Assembly: GCA_902493125.1 (NCBI GenBank)
Contig: CABUOF010000040.1
Location: 1-20,371 of the forward strand
From: an uncultured Collinsella sp.
Lineage (GTDB): Bacteria; Actinomycetota; Coriobacteriia; Coriobacteriales; Coriobacteriaceae
Direction: 5' to 3'
DNA: 20,371 nucleotides
Position 1 is the stretch's first letter; each line of letters opens with the position of its first letter. The notes under the pieces were generated by a model. It searched no databases, had not been told where the DNA came from, and saw only the letters and a program-made list of their open reading frames with translations. This document shows positions 15,301 through 20,371 of this stretch, in pieces. The position numbers and the translations under genes were made by a program.

Positions 15301-18300
15301 CGAGCTCGAAGGAGAACTCGCCGTCCTTGAGGTCGCGGCCGTCCAGGACCTTGGTCGCGGTGATCTGGTCGGTGACGCTGAACTCGTCAGGATTCGGCTT
15401 GTAGCTGTTGTTGAACTTCGCCTCGTTGGCGCCCTGCAGCTCGTGCTTTACCTCGAGCTCGCCCTTGCCGTTGTCGGTGACGGTCGTCTCGATTATGTAT
15501 GTCTTGCCGTCGTAGGTGATGCCGTTGCCGGCGTCGCCCGGGACCTCGCGCAGCGTGTAGGTGTGCTTGCCGGGCTCGTTGTAGGTGATCTTGCTCATCG
15601 TGATCTTGCCGTCGGCGGCGTTAGTGCCGGTGGCGACGACCTTGGCGTCCTCGCCCTCGACGAGCTCGAAGGAGAACTCGCCCTCAGCCATGTCGCGCCC
15701 GGTCAGGTACTTGGTCGCCTTGATCTTGTCGGTGACGCTGGAATCCTTGGGCGTCACGTTATAGGCGTTCTCAAAGATCGCCTTCTTAGCGTTCTGCAGC
15801 TCGTGCTCGACACTGAGGGTGCCGTCGCCGTTGTCCTTGACGATGGTCACGATGGTGTACCCAGCGGTGCTGTAAGTAATGCCGTTTTCGGTGGCGCCGG
15901 CCTTGGTCTCGCGCAGCGTGTAGGTGTGCTCGCCAGCCGCGGTATAGGTGACGGGATCCATCACGATCTTGCCGTCGGCATTGTTGGTGCCGGTGGAGAC
16001 TACGTTATTGCCCTCGACGAGCTCAAAGAAGAACTCTCCGGCCTTGAGGTCGCGGCCGGTCAGGACCTTCTTCGCGGTAATCTGGTCGGTGACGCTGGAG
16101 CTCTTGGGGGTCACGTTGTAGGAGTTCTTGAACTCGGCAACCTTGACGTCTTTCAGAACATGCGTGGCGCTGAGCGTACCGTCGCCGTTGTCCGTGATGG
16201 TGGTCTCGATGGTGAACTTGGCATCGCTGTAGGTGATACCGCCGGCGTTGCCCTTGACCTCGCGCAGCGTATAGGCGTGCGTTCCGGCCTTGGTGTACTC
16301 GATGGGGCTCATCGTGATCTTGCCATCGGCGGCGTTCTTGCCGGTGGCGACGACCTTGGCGTCCTTGCCCTCGCCCTCGACGAGCTCGAAGGAGAACTCG
16401 CCCTCAGCCATGTCGCGGCCGGTTAGAACCTTGGTCGCGGTGATCTGGTCGGTGACGCTCGTCTCAACAGGCGTCACGCCGTAGATATTGGTGAACGTAA
16501 ATGCCGCATTGCCGTCCGGCTTACGGGATACGCGCAGATTACCCTCGCCGTCATCAGTCACGGTGAAGGAAACCGTACGCGAAGGCTCGACGTCGTTGGT
16601 CACGCCAGCGACCTCGCCGGACTCTGTCACGGTGTAGGTAAAGGTGTGCTCGCGCTTCTCGGGCTTCTTGCCCAGAGCCTTGTTGAGGTCGTCGAGCGTA
16701 AAGGTAATCTTGCCAAAGTCGACCTTGCCCTTGGCATCATTGGTCACGCTCGCGTTCGCGGGCATGGGTGCGCCCTCTTCACCGGTCACGGTAAAGGTGA
16801 ACTTGCCGGCAATGTCAGCCGGGGTCAGGTCATCAGGAACCTGCAGATTCTTCTTGCCCACAAGCGATGCCTCGACAGGCGCGGCAGTGTAGGAGTTCAC
16901 AAACTCGTTGCCGGCGTCGCCGTAGACAGCCGTCGCCGTCAGGGTACCATCGCCGTTGTCGGCAACGGTCACATATGCGTCAATTGCCGCCGTGGTAGCG
17001 CTCACGCCCGCAGGCAGCTCGCCGGTCTGCTCGGCAGCAATGTAATGAATAGTCCACGTGGGCTTATCTGCGCTGGCGTCAAACGACGCCTTGTCTTCCT
17101 CGACAAGCTTGACAAGCGACTTGGTCGTGTACGTCAGCGGACCGAACTCAACCTTGCCACTCTTGTTGGTTGCGTTCAGCAGGACCTCGTCGTGCCCCGC
17201 GTAGCTCAACGTAAACTTGAATTCACCGTCGGCCATCAGGCGCCCCGTGAGCGTCTTGGTAGCCTCAAGAGTCAGCGGGGTTTCCGTCTTGGCGCTATAG
17301 GTGTTCGTGAACTTAGTCTCACCCGAGGTCTTTTCAACGTCGGCCTTAAGCTCGCCCTTGGCGTTAACCGTCACAGTCACCTTGAACGTGGCAACGTTCT
17401 TGCTGTAGGTAATGCCACCGGCGTCGCCCTTGACCTCGCGGACCTCATAGGTGTACTCGCCCGGCTTGTTGTAGGTGATCTCGCCGAAGTCAATAGCTGC
17501 CTTGCCATTGTCGAGATCGGCATTGGTCACAGTTACGGTCGCGGGGTCGGGCATCGGGGCATTGTTGTCGGACGTCGCGGAGAGCTCAAACTCAAACGCA
17601 TCCGTATCCGCCCACTTGCGGCCCTCGAGCACCTTGGTCAGACCAAAGTCAGTCTTGGTATCCACCGTTGTCGGCTTGGTTGCAAGGCTAAAGATAATCT
17701 TGCCGTTGTTGCCCAGGTGCGAATGCACGTGCGTGGAAGTCGCAACGGAGGAAAGGTCATTCCACCTGGGGTTAAGCACGTCGCGCGCGGTCTCGGTCTT
17801 GTTGCCGTTCGCCTCCACATCGTCCTTGGTGGTATGCAGCTGGTCGATATAGGCCAAGCGCGCGGTTCCCTTATTAAAGGACCAATAGCCGTCATCTTTG
17901 ACCAGAGCGCCGTCGTAGTTGGCGATCTCGTGCCCCTCAAACTCCACAACGGCATAGTCGTCCTTCGGCTTGCCGTTTGCGCCCATCGCCACAAACTCGT
18001 CCTTGTAGTAATAGACGTCGTTGCCCTGCGGCTTTACCGTCGCGCGCTGGGTGCATTCCTTGTCCGTGTAGATAGGCGTGATTTTTTGGAAGTAATAGTA
18101 GCTGTTGGTATCGGCGGGCTCAAACTCGGCGACAACATCGCCCAGCTCGCCGCCCGACCACTTGTTGGCCAGGAAGTAGACCGTCTGGTTGTCGGCACCC
18201 TTATGTTTTTCGATATACTTCTTGAGTCCGTCATCGGGCGTAAACAGGTTGTTACGCGCGGCGTCCTTGACGCTCGAGGTGTATTTAATCTGAATAGGCT

Positions 18301-19711
18301 TGATGTCATTGAGCGACGTGCGCTCAAAGATCCCGTTTTCCATGTCCACGTGATAGCGGATCAGCGGAATCAGCGATGCGGGAATCTTGACCGTCACGAT
18401 ATCGCCCTGCTGCGCATTGGCAGAGCGCTCGACGGTGATGACCAGGTCTTTGGCCACGCCCGAAAACTCGTACGTGTCCGTGTTGCCCTTGGTTGTCTTG
18501 GTCACCTCATCAAAGGGGACGCCATTAATCTGAGCGCTGACAAACGTATCGACCTGCATAAAGTCGCCCAGCTCATCACTAAAGGTGATGTAGCCGGACT
18601 TGCTCTCGTCGTAACCATCCTCGATCTGAGTGGGAGAACCCTTGCCCGAGGTGATAGAGCTCGAGATATCATCAAACACCTTCTTGAGCTCATCGGCATT
18701 CGACGCAGCCTTGTAGAAGTCGGAATTCTCGGTGCGCTTACCAAGACTATTGGTTGTGTAGGACGTGGCGTTTGGATAGTTGCTCGACACGGCGTGCATG
18801 AACCTGTTTTCTTTGCTTGCCTTGCTAATGGCCTGATCCGGGTTCGCACCGCTAAAGATGCCGATGGTGTAGATGGTGGCGCCTTTATCTTTCATGGTCT
18901 TGGCGGCATTAACGGCATCATTAGCGACATCGGACTCAAAACCATTAGAACTTGTAGGAGAGCCGTCGGTAAAGAACACGACGACCTTCTGGGCATCCGT
19001 GCGGCCCGACATGTCGCGAGCAAGCTCAAGGCCGTAATCAGCCTGCGTAGCGCCGGCGGGCTCGATGTGGCCGACCGTATTCTTAAGTTCCGTCGCATCG
19101 CTACCGACACACGGCGTCAGGCCCTTCATAACCTGCGAATAGTTATATTTGTTCCAGCTATACGTACCGTTACCGATATCGTAGCTCTTTGTACCGGCAA
19201 ACTTGACAATCGAAACCTGATGCTGTTTGGAATCATCTTTGATCTTTGCGTTCTGTTCGGCGATGGTGTCGATAAAGGAACTGGCAGCTGCCTTGAGTGC
19301 GTCGATGCGTTTGGTCGAATCGCTGCCACCCATGTCATCATCCATCGACCCGGAGGCGTCCAGCACCATCACGATATCGAGCGGCTTAGTAACCAGCGAC
19401 GTTGTATCAGAAGTCGAAGAGATCGTGGAAAGCGTCGTCACAAAGTCGGACTTTTCGTCCTGCGCGGGCTCGACCGTCTTGTCCGTCCAAATCCGGCCCA
19501 CATAACGTGTCGTCTGGTCCTGCTCGCCGCCCGACGCCCAGTATTGCCAACGGCTAGTGGTGTCAGGATCGACTATCTTTGTCGCCGTCGGTCCGTCCAT
19601 TCCGGTGCTGGACCTGGCGTTGGCCTCAGGCAGCATGGCAAATGCTGCGGCCGGCAGTACCAGCACAACGGCCAGTATCACCGACAGGAGGCCCCTCGTG
19701 TACTTACTCAT
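12344..19711 (-). CDS. Giant LPXTG surface adhesin with VWA and 13 FctA/Spy0128-like isopeptide domains
   Basis: This 2455-residue cell-wall protein starts with a signal peptide (1-32, probable cut after ANA). A von Willebrand A domain (about 111-355) follows, with a full MIDAS site: Asp118/Ser120/Ser122 in DASGS, Thr222 and Asp249. Residues about 360-685 are a region I do not recognise. Thirteen tandem FctA/Spy0128-like domains span about 686-2395. Each keeps the Lys...Glu...Asn set that makes intramolecular isopeptide bonds in pilins, for example Lys693/Glu759/Asn803 and Lys2291/Glu2343/Asn2392. A Pro-rich stalk (2396-2410) precedes LPTTG (2423-2427), a membrane helix and RKR, the sortase signal. 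AAGGGAG just upstream supports the ATG. VWA at the tip and stiff repeats below fit an adhesin or single-chain pilus-like fibre that binds host or matrix proteins. No sortase gene is in the window. The gene is monocistronic. Confidence 0.93.
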   Translation of the reverse strand: MSKYTRGLLSVILAVVLVLPAAAFAMLPEANARSSTGMDGPTATKIVDPDTTSRWQYWASGGEQDQTTRYVGRIWTDKTVEPAQDEKSDFVTTLSTISSTSDTTSLVTKPLDIVMVLDASGSMDDDMGGSDSTKRIDALKAAASSFIDTIAEQNAKIKDDSKQHQVSIVKFAGTKSYDIGNGTYSWNKYNYSQVMKGLTPCVGSDATELKNTVGHIEPAGATQADYGLELARDMSGRTDAQKVVVFFTDGSPTSSNGFESDVANDAVNAAKTMKDKGATIYTIGIFSGANPDQAISKASKENRFMHAVSSNYPNATSYTTNSLGKRTENSDFYKAASNADELKKVFDDISSSITSGKGSPTQIEDGYDESKSGYITFSDELGDFMQVDTFVSAQINGVPFDEVTKTTKGNTDTYEFSGVAKDLVITVERSANAQQGDIVTVKIPASLIPLIRYHVDMENGIFERTSLNDIKPIQIKYTSSVKDAARNNLFTPDDGLKKYIEKHKGADNQTVYFLANKWSGGELGDVVAEFEPADTNSYYYFQKITPIYTDKECTQRATVKPQGNDVYYYKDEFVAMGANGKPKDDYAVVEFEGHEIANYDGALVKDDGYWSFNKGTARLAYIDQLHTTKDDVEANGNKTETARDVLNPRWNDLSSVATSTHVHSHLGNNGKIIFSLATKPTTVDTKTDFGLTKVLEGRKWADTDAFEFELSATSDNNAPMPDPATVTVTNADLDNGKAAIDFGEITYNKPGEYTYEVREVKGDAGGITYSKNVATFKVTVTVNAKGELKADVEKTSGETKFTNTYSAKTETPLTLEATKTLTGRLMADGEFKFTLSYAGHDEVLLNATNKSGKVEFGPLTYTTKSLVKLVEEDKASFDASADKPTWTIHYIAAEQTGELPAGVSATTAAIDAYVTVADNGDGTLTATAVYGDAGNEFVNSYTAAPVEASLVGKKNLQVPDDLTPADIAGKFTFTVTGEEGAPMPANASVTNDAKGKVDFGKITFTLDDLNKALGKKPEKREHTFTYTVTESGEVAGVTNDVEPSRTVSFTVTDDGEGNLRVSRKPDGNAAFTFTNIYGVTPVETSVTDQITATKVLTGRDMAEGEFSFELVEGEGKDAKVVATGKNAADGKITMSPIEYTKAGTHAYTLREVKGNAGGITYSDAKFTIETTITDNGDGTLSATHVLKDVKVAEFKNSYNVTPKSSSVTDQITAKKVLTGRDLKAGEFFFELVEGNNVVSTGTNNADGKIVMDPVTYTAAGEHTYTLRETKAGATENGITYSTAGYTIVTIVKDNGDGTLSVEHELQNAKKAIFENAYNVTPKDSSVTDKIKATKYLTGRDMAEGEFSFELVEGEDAKVVATGTNAADGKITMSKITYNEPGKHTYTLREVPGDAGNGITYDGKTYIIETTVTDNGKGELEVKHELQGANEAKFNNSYKPNPDEFSVTDQITATKVLDGRDLKDGEFSFELVEGEGKDAKVVATGKNAADGTITMSPVKYDKAGTHAYTLREVKGNAGGITYSDVEYGIETTIMDNGDGTLEAKHVLKDDVKAATFENAYSVTPLDAELDFGLSKAIDGRDWTDADKFSFTITAPEGAPLPDPATVTVSKKDAKDGIAAIKFGKIHYTAAGTYKYEIRENAGSAAGMTYDAHVATAEVTVTDNGKGVLIANVTKKESGRFTNKYHTELNYTAAGGLKLSKTLSGRPMTEGQFTFTVTPADEASAKALGLHEGVNVYKSPATAEATVGLIDILAGHEVKFTQADAGKTFTYTVAEKNDGQPGYTYDSAERTVTIAIADDGAGTLTATTTVSGGPNGTPVTVHKSGENKVESALVPFANSYHASTDNPGGELAQIVATKTLTGRPLANGEFYFGIAYAGETEAIDGTVATNINGQVSFGTLHYTTEMLADLVSAGRAIRTDTDAKLAWTINYTAFEYTSPLAAKGITAAKPSFSFKVIVVDNGDGTLTATPAYDGIQPLFENVYGAEAADAALAGTKKLQAAEGLTPADIAGKFTFTVTADEAGAPMPEHTTATNDAVGNVDFGKIHFTLDDLNRALGVTTDASGDASSDAEANADEVEVDADASGDETKDESKPAAPTAPRSHTFTYTVTESGSAPGVTNDANATRKVSYTVTDDGAGHLSVVRNGDDGADFTFTNTYGVAPTDSSVTDQVKTVKRLTGRDLAAGEFTFELLEDGVTVASGTNDVNGTVTLSPIRYEAPGTHTYTLREACPNALGLYKGVTYDSATYTVVTTVSDNGDGTLTATHKLEGTTESAGFTNKYHAMPTQVSIGAIKVLEGRELKKDEFSFKLVGEDIESTVTNDADGKINFDKFEYDEPGTYVYTISEVKGDEAGMTYDKSVFTATVNVADDGEGNLKANVAFAKGDKSVEGIVFNNTYKKPETPVPTPDPGTPKTVTNIVKTVKGFLPTTGDQQAAALLMAFVIAMAGVGALVWGIRKR
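15002..16441 (-). repeat. Four near-identical tandem repeats in the adhesin gene (domains 4-7)
   Basis: Domains 4 to 7 start at residues 1091, 1212, 1331 and 1451, a period of 119-121 codons (about 360 bp). Long stretches of DNA are nearly the same: the segments around 16305-16405, 15593-15688 and 15226-15325 all encode the GEFSFELVEG and ATG(K/T)NAADG blocks. Domains 4 and 7 resemble each other more than either resembles domain 5. The tract can recombine with itself and may vary in copy number between strains. Confidence 0.85.
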
Positions 19712-19763
19712 CGCGTCTCCCTTCTCGCAGGCTCAAACCTTGCATCAGCCTAAAGTTACGGAA

Positions 19764-19843
19764 TGAGACACAATTTGGGCAGGTGACACACGTTCCAAAT
19801 TCGATTTTGAACGTGAGACAAATGTCTCACCAAAGTTGAGACA
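19764..19843 (-). promoter_or_regulatory. TGAGACA site cluster upstream of the adhesin, putative operator
   Basis: A perfect palindrome GTGAGACA-AA-TGTCTCAC lies at 19813-19830. Further half sites are TGAGACA at 19764-19770 and 19837-19843, and TGACACA at 19784-19790. ACGTTC (19790-19795) also faces GAACGT (19809-19814). The spread, 50-130 bp upstream of the adhesin start, suits a dimeric regulator that binds cooperatively. No clear -35/-10 pair could be fixed, and no regulator gene is adjacent. Confidence 0.5.
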
Positions 19844-19886
19844 CGGCGTTTTCGCAGGAAAATAGGTGCGACTCGGAGCCATCAGG

Positions 19887-20001
19887 CAAAAATGATCCGC
19901 TTTCCTCCGTCCCCGAAGGGGGCAGTCGATGGCGCTCGCCACGAAACCGGCCCGTCTACCACGTTTGACCCGATACCCCTGACCATAGCCGCGTTTCATC
20001 A
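19887..20001 (+). repeat. Dispersed repeat, right copy flanking the adhesin gene
   Basis: It runs parallel to 11994-12100: CAAAAATGATCCG, CCTCCGTCCCCG, then the arm sequence at 19939-19966 (two substitutions against 12045-12072), then CGATACCCCTGACCATA. It contains only the left half of the hairpin element; the matching right arm is absent. The IS200/IS605-type end follows within about 100 bp. Confidence 0.75.
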
Positions 20002-20026
20002 AAACCACCCCTAAAAGGGGTGGTTT
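20002..20026. terminator. Intrinsic terminator in the half hairpin element
   Basis: AAACCACCCC (20002-20011) and GGGGTGGTTT (20017-20026) form a perfect 10-bp stem with a TAAAA loop and T-rich exits on both strands. It occupies the place of the inner terminator of element 12045-12202 but has a different stem sequence. It would stop transcription leaving the transposase gene before it reaches the adhesin promoter. Confidence 0.8.
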
Positions 20027-20105
20027 GCTCTTAGGGTATAACCCTTGGATTTCCGGCACGCGTCTAAAGGCGCCGGCCCTCACGGGGTTCGGGCCGCACT
20101 GCAGA

Positions 20106-20371
20106 TTGACCCGTGACGGGCCGGTCAAACCGGCGCTATTTACGCCCCGGCCCCCTATCGAAGGGGTCCTCGTACTCCTTGACGCTCAGCCGGTCGATCG
20201 CGATGTCGGCCTTCTCCTGCTCCCGGATGTACTTCGCGATGGTGGCCTCGTTCAGGCCGACGGTGGACACGTAGTAGCCCTCGGCCCAGAACTTCCTGTT
20301 GCCGAACCTGTACTTCATGTTCGCGTGCTTGTCGAATATCATCAGCGAGCTCTTCCCCTTCAGGTAGCCCA
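20106..20371 (-). mobile_element. IS200/IS605-family insertion sequence, 3' part
   Basis: The element enters the window from the right with its transposase gene on the minus strand. After the stop codon come two compact hairpins, GCCGGT-CAA-ACCGGC (20120-20134) and CCCGT-G-ACGGG (20110-20120). Reading in the gene's direction, TCAA follows directly (20106-20109). Subterminal hairpins and a tetranucleotide cleavage site are the known end structure of this family; placing the end at 20106 is my inference. A further stem, CGGCCC/GGGCCG (20074-20079 and 20091-20096), lies beyond it. Confidence 0.65.
20136..20371 (-). CDS. tnpA: IS200/IS605-family transposase TnpA, C-terminal part
   Basis: The C-terminal 77 residues of a Y1 (HUH-type) single-strand transposase are present; the N-terminus lies outside the window. 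The frame is open to the edge, and the visible start GYLKGKSSLMIFDKH continues into FWAEGYYVSTVGLNEAT and YIREQ, then LSVKEYEDPF near the end. These are hallmark segments of IS200-type TnpA. By family knowledge the tyrosine of YIREQ is the catalytic nucleophile, with the Gln four residues later. The HUH metal site is off-window. What is visible is intact, with no stop or frameshift, so the copy may be active. It is transcribed toward the adhesin gene, with the terminator at 20002-20026 in between. Confidence 0.92.
   Translation of the reverse strand, partial: GYLKGKSSLMIFDKHANMKYRFGNRKFWAEGYYVSTVGLNEATIAKYIREQEKADIAIDRLSVKEYEDPFDRGPGRK

Larger units (their letters stand above)
19712..20135. 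other. 424-bp intergenic region upstream of the adhesin
   Basis: I see no gene here. The left part (19712-19850) holds the adhesin ribosome binding site and a cluster of TGAGACA sites. The middle (19887-20026) holds the right copy of the dispersed repeat and a terminator. The right part (about 20070-20135) is the end of the IS200/IS605-type element. Confidence 0.7.

Noticed and set aside
12155..16426. A 1423-codon open frame on the plus strand, antisense to the adhesin gene
   Set aside because: The product is a repetitive Val/Gly/Leu/Ala-rich string that mirrors the adhesin repeats. It arises from GC-rich codon use and the repeated domains of the opposite strand, and has no ribosome binding site.
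15002..16441. Regular 360-bp repeats as a non-coding repeat array
   Set aside because: They lie in frame within the adhesin gene and encode complete protein domains.
16646..19753. A 1035-codon open frame on the plus strand, antisense to the adhesin gene
   Set aside because: Same artefact. The opposite strand carries a signal peptide, a complete MIDAS site and a continuous domain series, so it is the real gene.
19745..20128. A 127-codon minus-strand open frame upstream of the adhesin
   Set aside because: It runs through the operator cluster, a dispersed repeat, a terminator hairpin and the insertion sequence end, so it is not a plausible gene.
1..20371. tRNA, rRNA, known riboswitch or prophage genes
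   Set aside because: None could be recognised by reading both strands; structured non-coding segments are explained by terminators and palindromic repeats.

Overview
The window looks like chromosome from a high-GC Gram-positive bacterium. One product ends in an LPXTG-type sortase signal, coding is dense, and the third codon positions are GC-rich. My best guess is a gut Coriobacteriia such as Collinsella. The guess rests on the overall look: large FctA/Spy0128-type adhesins, GGGGAC-type intergenic repeats and an IS200-like transposase. The sequence alone does not prove it.

Layout, left to right. (1) A membrane-anchored alpha/beta hydrolase (+) with a clear promoter converges on a DUF362 protein with two 4Fe-4S clusters (-). 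A palindromic element and a bidirectional terminator lie between them. (2) A two-gene operon (-) encodes a MacB/LolCDE-like transporter: an ATPase followed by a double-FtsX permease. It is bracketed by copies of a 31-bp GGGGAC repeat, and one copy belongs to a phased, partly inverted array. (3) A three-gene operon (-) encodes an ABC-2 exporter: an ATPase and two permeases, with very short gaps or overlaps. (4) Divergent from it is a NarL/DesK-type two-component system (+), a histidine kinase and a LuxR-type response regulator joined by an ATGA overlap. The kinase mRNA is probably leaderless. The natural reading is that this pair senses a membrane or drug signal and controls the adjacent exporter. 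(5) A 606-bp intergenic region holds two related, long-armed hairpin elements and the terminators of the next gene. (6) A 7.4-kb gene (-) encodes a 2455-residue cell-wall adhesin: signal peptide, VWA domain with a full MIDAS site, 13 isopeptide-type FctA/Spy0128-like domains, and LPTTG. A palindromic operator-like cluster lies upstream. (7) At the right edge is the 3' part of an IS200/IS605 tnpA (-), abutting a half copy of the hairpin element.

The points most worth following are the adhesin's internal architecture (all 13 Lys/Glu/Asn triads kept, block-level duplication, one acidic insert), the arm-swapped hairpin elements that flank the adhesin gene as direct repeats, and the phased GGGGAC array.
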